From positions 1-64,000 of the forward strand of contig WPDH01000154.1 in NCBI GenBank assembly GCA_019137255.1: DNA of 64,000 nt, written 5' to 3'. The notes under the pieces were generated by a model. That model did no database searches, was not told where the DNA came from, and worked only from the letters and a program-made list of their open reading frames with translations. The stretch's first letter is position 1; each line of letters starts with the position of its first letter. This DNA is from Corinectria fuckeliana (lineage: Eukaryota > Ascomycota > Sordariomycetes > Hypocreales > Nectriaceae). A program made the position numbers and the translations under genes. Positions 13,401 to 24,363 of this stretch are shown piece after piece.

Positions 13401-13979
13401 TTAGGGATTAATTAATATGCGCAAAACGGAGTCGTACGAGGGCGCACAGTACAGGGTGACTCTAGCGAAAAATTCTAAAAATAGAGTTTTGAGACACCGG
13501 GCCCTATAGCCTTCCGTGGGGGGGCTGGAAGGAACATGGTCAGCATTGAGCTTTTCCAACGTGCGTAGCTCCGAGGTTGGCGCTGACTTATCCCGGCGAT
13601 TGGCCTTGGCGCGGTCTTTCGCCCGTTGCTGGGGAGAGTAAAAGAGGATCGGCATCAGGTCGTTGTTATTAGGCAGTTGTTGGATGGATTTGTTAGGGTA
13701 CTGTGAGGCGATATCTTGGTTGGGCGATGGAAGCTGGAAGGTTTCGTAGGGCGTTAATACCATTCGTTCGAACAAGCTTCCTATAGTCTCGTACGGCATC
13801 GCGATCACCCCAGCGTGAGCAAAGTCTCGGTGGGAGACGTGGAGGTGCCCGAAGTGGACGGGATCGGTGGAGGTCGCCCAACGGGCGATGGTCGCGATAG
13901 CCTGGAGTCTGGTTCCAGGCTCTGCTGTTTCGTGACATATAATACAGAGTTGGGATACCACATATGACCGCGAGGGCAT
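13401..13979 (-). pseudogene. Truncated duplicate of the 722-aa gene at 27.8-30.0 kb
   Basis: Residues about 26-60 of this 192-aa frame (AIATIARWATSTDPVHFG...HVSHRDFAHAGVIA) match the N-terminus of the protein encoded at 30011-27843. At DNA level about 105 bp (13.80-13.92 versus 29.88-29.99 kb) agree closely, mostly with transitions. Homology stops after that. The remaining about 130 residues are unrelated, low in recognisable features and run towards the AT-rich block. An ATG exists at 13979, but the match begins well inside the frame. Most likely a gene fragment left by duplication and mobile-element activity; expression is unlikely. Confidence 0.55.
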
Positions 13980-14024
13980 TAAGGATCCTATACTATACTA
14001 ATTAGCTAATAGTCTCAAATGGGA

Positions 14025-14180
14025 GTGCTAGGCGGCCTCTAGGAACGGCTGTTAGGATTTGTGCTAATAACCGTTCCTAGAGGCCACTACTTGATTTAGG
14101 TAGGGGAAGGAAATAAGAGTGCTAGGCAGCCTCTAGGAACAGCTGTTAGGATTTATACTAATAGCTGTTCCTAGAGGCTA
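14025..14180. repeat. Tandem pair of perfect-stem hairpins
   Basis: Two copies of a unit starting gtgctaggc, 94 bp apart (14025 and 14119). Each holds an inverted repeat: 14034-14048 pairs with 14071-14085 (15 bp, ggcctctaggaacgg), and 14129-14144 pairs with 14163-14178 (16 bp, gcctctaggaacagct). Loops are about 18-22 nt. The copies differ by transitions that are compensated within each stem. They sit between two decayed gene remnants and could be the terminal inverted repeats of a small DNA transposon (MITE) inserted twice. Confidence 0.7.
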
Positions 14181-14199
14181 GCTTAGTAATAAGACGAAA

Positions 14200-15690
14200 G
14201 GAAAAAAACATACTATAAGGTCAGGGGATTATTATAATACACTAAGAGTTAATTATTAGTAGTATGTGCTATAAGGATCTTTAATAGGATATATATATAC
14301 TTAGGGGAATCCTAAAGAATATACTAGACTTATCTAGCCCTATCTGATAGGAAGCTATACTTTTATAAGGTCCTAGTGTTATAAAACACCTAGTGGAGAC
14401 TACTAGAGCTGTCTATTAAGGTGACTTAGTTAACCTTTTTAGTGCTAGCTATAAGGTCTAGCTTATTTCTTACGACCTAGTCTAACTGCTATTAGGCCTT
14501 TTCTAGTATATTCACCCTGCTGATTAGGAGCAGGTTATTATAGTTTTAGAGCTTATTATTAGTATTATTTAGGCATACTAGCTTATCTAGTGCTAGGCTA
14601 AAGTTAGCCTCTCTAATAGGGATACCACCCTATAAGTTTACTATATATCTTATAATTCTAACAGTAGGTTCTATTAGTATTATATTATTTATATCTATTA
14701 ATATTATAAGAAGGCACTAGTATATTATACTATTAAGTATTATTATAGCACCTTTTACTATCCTCCTGTTAGATAGTATCTCTAGTAGTATCTTATCAGT
14801 TAGGCTTAGTAGCTTATCTTACAGCTTACTAATCTCTACTACTATATAGTGCTAAATATTATCTAGCAGGTATAGCTCTACTATTATAATACTTATATTA
14901 GTAATACTCTTACTTATATATATTTCTAAACTATCTAGTATTATTATAGGTATAAGTATACTATACTATATAGATATTATCAGAAGGATAGGTTATATAG
15001 CTAGTATAAAAATATCTATATTAAACTTAGACCTGTTTATAAAGCACTTAAAGAGTATCAGGTAGCATATAAATAGGGGACTCTTCCTAGACTTAATATA
15101 TCTCTTATACTCTAAGCGGTAATACTACTTAAGAGGTAAGAGAAGGGTTAAGTTAATAATATTCTCCCTAGAGAGGTTAGCTAGTTTAATATCGCTATAG
15201 TATCTATCCGCCTTAAGGGCGTCCTAGCATTCTTCGTCGTAGAGGGTCTGCACTATACTAGTACACTCCACTAGCGACCAGCTAATAGGCTAGGCGAGGT
15301 TCTAAAGGAGGATAAGATACCCCTAGATATCCTAGACGTGGTTAGATATTAGTATGGTAGATACCAAGAGGAGGCTGTCCCGCTTAAGTTGCTAGAACAT
15401 CTTGTTCCCGGCTGTGGTTACATTCTTGAGAAAGTAATACTCGTCCGCTATAATTAGCAACTAGTCGTCATTCACGAGCGTCTTTTCCCGGGGCTTGTAA
15501 AAGGCGGTGGGCTTCTTGTTGGGGTCGGGCACTATAGGCTGATCGTCGCCGTCGTCGGGGACCTCGAGGTCTTCTTCCAGGTCTTCCAAGAGGTCGTTCC
15601 CTTCGGCGAGGGAGTCCATCTGCGAGCGGTTGATCTGTTTGCTGACGACGGATTTCGATACTGTCTGACCATCAAACCTTTCTAATTTAT
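14200..15690 (-). pseudogene. RIP-mutated SNF2/DEAH helicase-like remnant (copy 1)
   Basis: The minus strand opens with an acidic stretch (EDLEEDLEVPDDGDDQ, about 15.6 kb). It then reads LLIIADEYYFLKN (15.43-15.46 kb), which fits Walker B/motif II of SNF2 proteins (ADEAHFLKN), followed after 15 residues by DSLLLVSTILISNHV (motif III, LLVSATPISNHV). Towards 14.9 kb the base composition becomes AT-rich and stops rise; nearly all are TAG/TAA where CAG/CAA would make sense. Motif I (GKT) is not seen. The family assignment rests on these two motifs only. It is non-functional. Confidence 0.5.
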
Positions 15691-15699
15691 ACTATTGAT

Positions 15700-18570
15700 T
15701 CGACTTTGGTCGAGGAAACTTGAAGGACTGCGAAATACATTGCAGTTTCGAACGAGGCATGGCGAATTGGTGAGGGGTTGCTTCCTTCTCGGTTCTCGTC
15801 CGTCTTCTGGTGTGAGAAGCACTTGTGCTTGAATGGAGACAAAGAGATATTTTAGCGTGGGAAATCTCGTGCTAACGCTAGCAGAGGCATTGAACCATGG
15901 CCCTTCCCCAGTGGTACTTGCCAAAGTCTTCGTCCTTCCAGATCTCACGGTCCAGCTTGTACGGCTTCTCAGGGTGAGCCGGCCACTGCATTGGCATGAG
16001 GCCCCCGAAGTTTGTGCGCAGGGCGTCGCGAGGGTAGACCGTGCTGCTGCTGTACCGTCTCACGCCCCAGTCTATGGGAAGGTAAGATGGAGGGCGGGCG
16101 CAGGGGCCCGGGTAGGCGGCTCCGAACTTGGACATTCCCAACTCGTTCATGATGATTGCCGGGATGAAGTGCTTGATCCGGTTCGTGCAGCGTTTGAGAG
16201 GTTGTTTGCAAAACTCCCCGTACTATATAAGTGGAATTGGCGGAACTGCCTGGCTAGTGGTGGTCAAGACGGGTGCAGTGGTTTCTTGAGTGTTCAGGTA
16301 CTCTTGTGTGACTTTGGGACGCATGAAGACTTGGTGAGGGACGGACAGCTCAGCTGCTCTGGCAGCCCTTTGGCTTAGACAGTTTTTCCAGCCTGAGAAC
16401 CTCTGCTGTCTTGAAATTGGAGAAGCTGGAAATGTACATAGGCTGTAAAACGTATATGGCGATCGAGTGTACCTTGCTAGAAGCCGGGCTAATACATGTG
16501 GAACATCTCCGGAGTTGAAGTACCCCGTCCAAACCTCTTTGTTCCTTGATCCAGGTCCGAGGGCAAAGCTTCTCGAGGTCTAAGGCGTAGGGGAAGCTTT
16601 TCCTTAGGCCGCCATGATGAGGGTAGTTTGGCGAATGCGGTCTCTCGTGTGTCCGACATCTTCGATGCCTTGTGTATGTTGTTTCTGAGCTTCAGCTCGA
16701 CGATTGGGATTGGTTTCGGTACAAAAGCCTTGCCCCCATAGAGGTCGATGACAGCAATGGGAAAGGGTTACAGCGGGGACAAAAAGACATCGATCAACGG
16801 GAGGGGGGGACTCGGATTGGCACCGGGATGGTGCGCCGAGTATCGCAACCCTGCCCGATTTGAAGGTCACATAGGCGCGCCCCCTAGTGCTGGTGAAGGA
16901 TTGACGGAGGGGCAGCAGCGAGTCTGCATTCGGGTGTCGGTATATGCGAGAGTGGTTTGGGTATCCTCGAGTGACTTATCGTCTATGGGCGTATATGAAA
17001 CACAGATCAGGGGCTGGATCAAAAGATCTGAATGATCAAAGAAGAACCGTATAAGGTTTAGGAGGCACTGGTATTGAGGTCCACTGACCCACAGGATTCG
17101 CTTCTAACCCAAGTGATTAAGCATGGTATAGTGAGACCCTCCAAGTCGCTTGACGTATTGCGCCTCGTCGGCGATGACGGTGTCGAACCTGTAATCCTCT
17201 GGGTTCGAGCGTTTGGGGCTATATTGGATTAAGGTACTGTCTGCCTTCCGGGTCATGTCGTCCTCTCGGCACTATATCTTTCCCTCAAGTTTCTTGCAGT
17301 TGCGATAGCGACTGAACGTCTTTGTTGTTCGCCTGCGAACGGGACGGGTTAGAGGCTCTCTGTAGGCCAAGGCCTCGTTATCATCCAAGTCTGGCGAAGT
17401 ACCCTTCCAAACTAATGATAGGTGCTGCCTTGGCAGCCAGTTCAACAGTCAGGTTTTACATCTCAGCATTCTGCTAGACCATGTTGGGTACGACAAAAGG
17501 ACTATAATGTCATCTTGCTAATAAGGCCCTAGTTCGTTTGTAGAATAATAAAAGTATGTACTTACATTATATCCAGAGGGTATTAATATGTATAAGAACA
17601 TGATTTCTCCGACAGCAGAAACATGACGCTGGCGTTCTCGACTTCTTTGTCGGTGAGGAGAGGCTTGGCGGTGAGGCGAGCTATGATCCCTTGATTAACT
17701 TCCTCTTCGCTGATCTTTTCTTCCTCTTCCTCTTCCTCACTCTCTTCCTCTTTGGTTTCATCGTCGCTGATTTTGATTGTGTGGTTTTCGGGACAAGTCA
17801 GTTTTTCGTCTGGCTGGGTAGCTATCGATTCCGGCTGGTTCTTAATATAGACATGTCTATAGATTAGTTCCCACATGCGAATCATGACAGGGAAACAGGC
17901 AGGTTCCCACCGTGCCCACCCAGCACGGCTGGTGGGCGCAGGCATATCCGCGTCGACTTGTTTGGTGATAGGAATATATTAAGCCGCCGTTTGTAGAGTC
18001 CTGGATAAGTCGTATTGAACCTGAGTAGTCGGTGGACATGGAGCCCGGTAGTCAATGCGGCGTATATAAATGACTGTGCTGGATTCAAGACCAAAACAAG
18101 AAGCCAGTGATGGAAAAAGGTTGCAACGCCTCCGTGTCTCGGACATTGAAGTCGACGTCGACGTCTTGGGTATTTGGAGGCGACTTGGAGGGCCGGACGG
18201 TGTCATCGGCGTAGCAGACCAGCACCTCTGGGTTGCACCTCCAGGCGCTGTGCTCATGAGGATCACATAGCGGATGCTGACCAGCCTTGTGGATACAACG
18301 TGTTTCGATCCCCCGGGCCGGGGCGAGCCGGTTGGACCACTATCACACCCGAAGTAGCCACCAATAGCGTGGCGAGCTTTGTCCCCATGCGGTAATTATC
18401 GAGGTCCACCGTGCTTCATTGAGGACAACCTCGCATGAAGCCGTCACGCTCCATAGACTGCGAGATGCATGGCATGACTCAAGCCTCGTAGACTTGGAGC
18501 AGTTGCCCTCGGGGCTGATGCATCCGACAAGCACGTGGCTACTGAAGTATTGATCGGGAGCCGGACGCAA
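15700..18570 (-). pseudogene. SNF2/DEAH helicase-like remnant (copy 2), several frames
   Basis: Coding-like minus-strand segments in changing frames. At about 17.07-17.19 kb, FDTVIADEAQYVKR followed by KRILWVSGPQ fits motifs II and III of SNF2 helicases. At 17583-17945 there is an open segment with a Glu-rich linker (TKEEESEEEEEEEK). At 15878-16220 a clean open segment reads MNELGMSKFGAAYPG to WKDEDFGKYHWGRAMVQCL, which I cannot place. At 18.1-18.3 kb VDVDFNVRDTEALQPF-like residues may be the N-terminal part. Frames change without obvious introns and single stops occur, so I read it as a decayed gene related to copy 1, less touched by RIP. A minus-strand TATA-like sequence (ctatataaag) lies near 18780. 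Confidence 0.45.
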
Positions 18571-18809
18571 GGCTGCAACGAGTCAGTAAGGCCAAGAGGA
18601 GTTGCCAACGGTGGAGGCTGAGAAGAACCTTACAGTTACATGTGCCTGCCGACAACGAGCTTCGAGTCTGATCCCGGCATGGACACGGTCTCGATGCGAG
18701 CGCGGACGTGGTAGGTGGTTGTATGCAGAAGAGTGTATGAGGGTTGGTTGTCTGGTCCTAAGGGAGAGACAGAGGTCTTTATATAGTTGGGGCAATTATG
18801 TTTGCAGTG

Positions 18810-19075
18810 GGGATGAGTCAAGGTCCAGGCCGGTTTGTGCGACGCGTCATGCGGTTAGCGACAGCAGATGAGTCAACATCCACTGGTTTGTGCAGACAAG
18901 TTATGTTTGAAGTTTGGGAGTCAAGAGCCCGAGTGGTTTGCGCAGACACGTCATGCGAAAAGTCATCGCTGGTGAGTCAAGATCTAGATTGCTAAAGGTT
19001 TGGGCAGATGAGTCAAGATACATCTGGGTTTGCGCGGACACGTCGTGTTGAAGGTGAGGGCAGATGCATCGGTCG
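18810..19075. repeat. Imperfect tandem repeat with TGAGTCA and CGTCA sites
   Basis: About five diverged copies of a roughly 40-60 bp unit: gatgagtcaa, then a variable part, then ggtttgcgcagacacgtcatgcg or a variant of it. Exact TGAGTCA occurs at 18814-18820, 18869-18875, 18973-18979 and 19009-19015. Between them are CGTCAT/CGTCG elements. TGAGTCA is the consensus site of Gcn4/AP-1-class bZIP factors. It lies just upstream of a TATA-like box for the decayed minus-strand gene, so it may have been its promoter. Confidence 0.65.
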
Positions 19076-19079
19076 GGAG

Positions 19080-20490
19080 GATACACGGGCGCAAATGGTT
19101 GTAAACAGGGCGTTAGTTGCAATACTCAATCAGATTGGCAGCATGTCGTCTTGGTGATTGAACGGCTACCCCACTCTAGCGTAGGTCACTTCCTCATATG
19201 ACATCTACAAATCGAATGAGACGGGCTACGAGTCGTAGGCGAGGAGAAAAGGAGGAGCTTTAAAGTAGGTTAGCGATTTCTGAAGTGGTCTCTTAAGTCG
19301 CGGTGCTGGATGGCGTGTCCCTATTTTTACGCGCCGAGGTTTAATAGAATACAGAGCAACGAAATTCCGCCAGCCCCTCTCCTTTTAACGCTAAGGTGTA
19401 TGAATTTATAAGTCGTTGCGGTAGTCAAGTTGCATTGAAAAGATGTTTGGGATGTCCTGTACTTAGCATGGTCCACCATGACGATCATGGATCAATCCAC
19501 CAGGCTAAATAAAGGTCAAATAAATCAATCAAATAACATGATAATGCCAAAAGGAAGAGGTTTATCATTACTTACACTAGAATCTCGTATTCTAAGTGTC
19601 AAGTATAACTTGCGCCCGAAAAGGCCTTTGGCACAATAATGATGCGTTCTTTCGAGACATCCACAGTGGTTAGTCAACACATCAGTGAAAAGGCGAGGGA
19701 TACGTACCTAGCTGTTCCTCTTAGCCTTATCACGGCACCGAACACATTGCCACAATAAAGCTCGTTTGTTAAAATCCACAAATGCGGAGGAGAGGCTGGG
19801 CTGTAGATGGTAATGGCGGTAAGGGGTTAGACAGAACGGGGACGGACATGGATGCCGATCAGTCGCTGTTCTTCTTAGTCTTGCAGTATGCGCAACGCTG
19901 CGATAAAGCTCGTTCGTTAAAATCCGCGAATGTGGAGATGGGCTGCGCCTGACGATACTGGTCGCAGACGCCGAGGAGAGGCTGAGCGGTACGTAGGACT
20001 AGCAGCTTAGGGGAGATGGCCGGGACCGCTAAAAAGGGGGCCAAGGTACAGTTACTTTGGTTGATGTGGGACAATTTAGAGCGATCGAGAAGGAGTGGAG
20101 TGAGGGGAACGGGTGGCAGCAAGCCATTAAGACTGAGACTATTAAAAATGACTTGGTAGAGAAGAAAAGTCTCACGGCCTGGATCGAAACATGTTAAAGC
20201 TGAGTATTACGACTGTACGAACTTGCAGCCAGCTTGCTAGTCCGCAGTGACCATGTTTTAGTAATTAATTCACAAAGTAGCTCCCGCAAGTATGGCCTCA
20301 ATTGTATTCGTGCTTTCTCCTCTTACACTCGTCCACAAGCATTGAGCCCCCAGGACTATCATCCCTAAATCGCCAAGCGAAACGTGGATGCCCTCAATCC
20401 ATCCTCCCACTCCATACAATTTGACCAGTGTTTCTCAGCAAGAGTTGACGAAGGCGACGAAGATCGTTGGTCTCGCTGCGCCGAGTTGCA
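19080..20490. other. No gene seen; one 148-bp-spaced duplicated segment
   Basis: No convincing coding sequence. A stretch of about 45 bp near 19745-19793 (ataaagctcgtttgttaaa and flanks) recurs near 19893-19941 with mainly C/T and G/A differences, 148 bp away. On the minus strand both copies encode similar residues (ADFNERALSQRCAYC versus VDFNKRALLWQCVRC). This suggests a duplicated exon remnant with a CxxC pair. Confidence 0.4.
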
Positions 20491-20501
20491 CCGAGTCCTC
20501 A

Positions 20502-21184
20502 TCACGAATCAAGCAATTGTTCGTCGCCGAGATCGTCACTCCGATTTCCCCCGTCACTAAGCATGTCTAAATCGCTCTGTTCGTCATCGCTCCACATATA
20601 ATACCTCTCAGACCCAGAGGCGTTGAAGATCAGAGACTCCGGCACGTCGTGAGACTCCGAGACAATGGAGTCTGGGGCATCAACGTCTGAGTCGCTCTCC
20701 TCAGAGACTCCCCCGGAGACGTCAGGCTCAGGCTCGCTCTCTGAGTAGGGCCGGTTGTCAATGGTTCGTTGCTCATGCATCCATGAGCGGCGGTAAAATT
20801 CCCGTAGCTGCTCCGGGCCCGCGGGAAGGTCGTTGGTCTTACGACAATCAAGGTATCCCTGGTAGCTTTGCTTGACAGTTGGCAGTATTGGATTACTGTT
20901 CTTGTGGAAGCTGTCAATGGCCCCCTCAATCATCATCAAGTCGGCGAGAGTACGGCGTAAACGGCGTGGCCTTGGTGATCCGTCACCCCGGGTTGAAACT
21001 GGGACTTGGACGAGTCCATCTGACGCATCAGCTCGGAATGGAGCGACGGGCGGTCGCCTTGCCCTCTTTTGGTCCTGCGTGCATCCTTGTGCAGTTCACT
21101 AATAGGTTGCTCTAGAGGACCATCCGAGATGCTCAAGAAATACCGGAGTTTCTTGAGCACACCGCGCATAAGTACATCAGGCAT
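20502..21184 (-). pseudogene. Small acidic protein gene with a frameshift
   Basis: Two overlapping minus-strand frames join into one sensible protein. The first starts at ATG 21184 (MPDVLMRGVLKKL) and reads to ...GHAVYAVLSPT-stop. The second begins with LMMIEGAIDSFHKN and ends in a long acidic, Ser-rich tail (SESEPEPDVSGGVSEESDSDVDAPD, split by me, and DDEQSDLDML). The junction near 20944 reads ctctcgccgac. Removing one tc would give YAVLADLMMIEGAID, so a 2-bp slip or sequencing error is likely; no intron of usual size fits. About 228 residues in all. Family unknown. Confidence 0.45.
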
Positions 21185-21491
21185 ATTCCATATACAACAA
21201 TCGTCAGTACAGTAGATAACAGCAAACTAAAGTACTATAGCTAGCTCGTCGAGATTAGAATTCCATATTCCATAGCATATAAGGTACGATAAACAATCAT
21301 AGAACTAGTGAACCTATAGTAGAGATATAGCTAAGTTTAGGTTCCTGCTACCGGGATATAAGCCTTCACAGTAGGGAGATAATAGCCAAAAGCAAATAGT
21401 AAAAGAGGTCCAGAGAGATTTTCCATAGCCTTATTATATAAGAAGGGTCTTTCACAGTTAATGCCTGACTATCTGGCGATTGTTTCTAATG

Positions 21492-21790
21492 TTAGCGTAG
21501 GGTATCCTCATACTTATCAACTTGACTGATGATGGCATCCATATCGGCGACACTCAAGGGTCTCTTTTTGACCTGGAGCATGGGGCGGGTACTGCGACGG
21601 CGTGCGAACATCGTCTCTCCAACGGCAGAGTACATTAACTGCGTGTGTGCCACATCGTCCTTGGAATCTTTGGGCTGAAACACCACCGCTGACGTTTCTT
21701 CGATCGCGGGTTGGGAGATGGCTCCCCTCTCTCAGGGTCGGGCTCCTTTCGGGGACGGCCGACAGGGCGTTTCGCAGTGGGTTTGGGCAT
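21492..21790 (-). pseudogene. AT-hook protein gene, frame-broken
   Basis: ATG at 21790 opens MPKPTAKRPVGRPRKEPDPE, with the AT-hook core RPVGRPRK (minor-groove DNA binding). This frame stops at 21635. An overlapping frame carries on with coding-like residues (SAVVFQPKDSKDDVAHTQLM... RRRSTRPMLQVKKRPLSVADMD) to 21492. No acceptable intron joins them, so a 1-nt shift near 21.69 kb is more likely. Downstream sequence (21.19-21.49 kb) is AT-rich with RIP character. It may be the 5' part of the same locus as the acidic protein at 20.5-21.2 kb. Confidence 0.4.
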
Positions 21791-21799
21791 TTTGAAGTC

Positions 21800-23147
21800 C
21801 TGTGTTGATTTCATAGAGATGGGAATAGCAAAAAGGGTAATTTACTAAGAATTAAGGTAAGTTAGGAACTGAGAATCTGAGTTGCGCGAGCAGACGGTGG
21901 CGGCTGTCAGCTGCCACCCACATATTCTCAAATCAGCCTATCCCCTGGAATGAATCATGGCTTATCACAAAGATGACCGTCAATTATGTACCGGACTAAC
22001 TAAATCTCATCTCCTAACAAGTAATATGTAGAATGGGACGCAAAGATTCACCTTCTAATAGAGGGGTCGGAGGGACTCGGGTGGTGCCTTAGACGGAGTC
22101 GGAGTCGGACTCAGAGACGGCATTTAGAGTCCCAGGCACGGCCGATACTGCTAAGCATCGCAATATCTTGCTATGCTGTGGTGGCTTTAGGATGTGGCTT
22201 GTTCAGTGCGCTTCTAACTATTTGCCTCCTAGAACTCCTGGGGGCCTGCCCGCCTTGCATCTCTTTGCGGCTGGCTCAGAGGACTGTCGAGCACGGTGCC
22301 ATTTGGCACCAGTTGCAGGCGTTGCAGATTTTTCGTTGGGCTGTGATGTTAAGGTTGCCCGTTGTTGAACGGCTGAGAGAATAGTGGCATGTACATCAAT
22401 GTTCGACCCATAGCGCTATCGGCAGGACTGTTCCTCTGTGGAAGCTAACTACGTTTCAGTTACATGGGATGGATGGGATAGATGCCAATAAAAGAGGAAT
22501 CATGGACATTGTAGAGCAGACCAGTGATGAAAAGAACAAACAGCTCCGATTTACTTGAACAACGCAGCATGTTTCCAGAGCATACCTCAGCAACTGGACT
22601 TGGAACTTTACCTACTTAGAAACAGGAGCCGGCAAGTGGTTCCCGCCCTTGGGCTTTTCTTTGGCATGATTAGCGTTATCGTGTTGGCAGCTGCTCGCAG
22701 TTGCATCGTTGTTTAACACTCACCGGATTTGTAATTTCAAGCAGCTGACAAGTATTGCAGACTCTGACCTCTTTTTGCTAAAAGGAAATAAATAAAAATT
22801 CCCACCTTTGCTCTTACATCCTACGCACCACGCCATTTATCACACAGCCTCAACCCTCCATGCACACACGCACAAACACACGCACATAGACACACGCTTC
22901 AAGCTGTTCTGTGGCGCGCTACTCCGTTTACGCAGTGATATATCTACTACTCCCCTGATTCTTCTTCACTGGCATTGTTCGACTTGACAAGAAAAACCAA
23001 TTGTTAGCAGTTGACGCCTTAACTTGAGTGAGAATCCAAATTTTGCTTTCACGAACCTCGCATCGACAGACACATATATATACATACACACATTACCAGC
23101 GAACACACATCACAACCTCCGCACGACGCATACGCCAATAATTCAGA
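21800..23147. other. Intergenic, no gene seen
   Basis: Only short spurious frames. 22.85-23.13 kb is rich in CA/CACA runs and TATATA, lying directly before the ATG at 23148; this is a plausible promoter for that gene. Confidence 0.5.
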
Positions 23148-23623
23148 ATGATAGACACCGCATACGCCGAATTACCCTCCCCATCACGCCCCGGTGAAAG
23201 ATTTCACCTACTCCCTCTATACCTAGACCCGAGCCACACCACGGCTCGGCGTCGTCATATGTATGCATATTTCGCATACATGGACCCATGTGAAGAGGAG
23301 CACCTAGACAAGAAACGCGCAGAGGCCACCCTGGCAACTTGCAGAGGTCTCCGGAAGAGAGGGGAGCACGCTGTTGGGACCTACTACTTTGAGTACATGG
23401 TGGACCAGATCATGTGGGTTCGCTGGTGTGAGTATCCTCATCTCTGTCGGCCTCTATCCCCTCTGACCATTACTATCTAGTCAAACCTCGCGAAGGAACC
23501 GATTTGCCAGTACCTAAGTGGCCATGGCCCAAGCACTGCCCTGATAGTTCCGACTTTACGTGGGGCCAGTCCTCAGCCTACGCGAATTGGCTCAAAGACC
23601 AACTAAAGGATGAGTCTCAGTAA
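23148..23623 (+). CDS. Hypothetical protein, 140 aa, one intron
   Basis: ATG at 23148 follows a CA-rich leader. Exon 1 (23148-23427) encodes MIDTAYAELPSPSRPG to YMVDQIMWVRW. A 53-nt intron (23428-23480) has donor GTGAGT, branch CTGAC and acceptor TAG. Exon 2 (23481-23623) continues in frame as FKPREGTDLPVPKWPWPK and ends LKDQLKDESQ. The predicted 140-aa protein has many aromatic residues (Tyr, Trp), no signal peptide and no membrane segment. The splice restores a clean frame, which argues for a real gene. I do not recognise the family. Confidence 0.65.
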
Positions 23624-23773
23624 AGGTGGTAGGAACTCGATAATGACGGATTGGCTCTCGCCATAAACAAAGACTTGGTAGCAAACAAGTCAACTTCTTC
23701 ATAATTGCATATAATATTTCCTATTCTATATTTATGTTGTTTGAAAGTGCTCCAGTTATGGTCACAACAGTAA

Positions 23774-24076
23774 CTAAATACTGGGAGATAAACACCACAC
23801 ACATGTACAATTGAGGTTGGTCGCAACGCAATCGTGTTGAGTGATAACTGCAAGATCCGATTCAAGGTGTTTCTCGTAGACAATAGCATGCAGCCATGTC
23901 CCCAAAACGACGAGGGAACTCCCTGATCCAACACGACGGAGCAAAATACCTTGGTCCTTGTTCCAGAGACCCAGGTCGCCCCCCTCCAAGACGCCCTGTA
24001 TTTGGATTCGGAAGACGGGCGTGCCGAGAGAGGCGGTTGCGAAGACGGATCTAGACACCGGCCTTGACGATGCCAT
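23774..24076 (-). CDS. Hypothetical small protein
   Basis: ATG at 24076. 100 residues, MASSRPVSRSVFATASLGTP to LNCTCVWCLSPSI. The sequence has a natural hydrophobic/charged pattern (GVLEGGDLGLWNKDQGILLRR) and two cysteines spaced CTCVWC near the end, but no known motif. Its 3' end lies about 150 bp from the converging gene at 23148-23623. It could be a single-exon gene or the exon of a longer one. Confidence 0.3.
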   Translation of the reverse strand: MASSRPVSRSVFATASLGTPVFRIQIQGVLEGGDLGLWNKDQGILLRRVGSGSSLVVLGTWLHAIVYEKHLESDLAVITQHDCVATNLNCTCVWCLSPSI

Positions 24077-24363
24077 ATTTCCCGGCTCGAGGGGCTCAGA
24101 TTACCCAGCCTGTCAAAAAGGTCTAGAGCTCTGACTTTTCAGATGAAGACGGCGTGACGGAGAGTACAGTTGGGAGGTCGACCCCGAGGTGCTGTAATAA
24201 CCTAACCAGTTGTCGAGGGTAGAAGGGATAATGAAAGACTACGAGAAGAGAAATGATACGGAAGAGAGACATGATGTATTGAACAATGCGATCTGATCCG
24301 CTAAATGCGTCCCGTGTCCGCATTCCAGCCCTACCAGGCGATCTCCCCGGTGTCTCTCAGTCC

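Noticed and set aside
15833..16378. 181-aa plus-strand frame
   Set aside because: It is the complement of the minus-strand helicase-type relic, whose frame reads more naturally.
23617..23934. 105-aa minus frame downstream of the gene at 23148
   Set aside because: No ATG-supported, motif-bearing reading; it overlaps another more likely minus frame.
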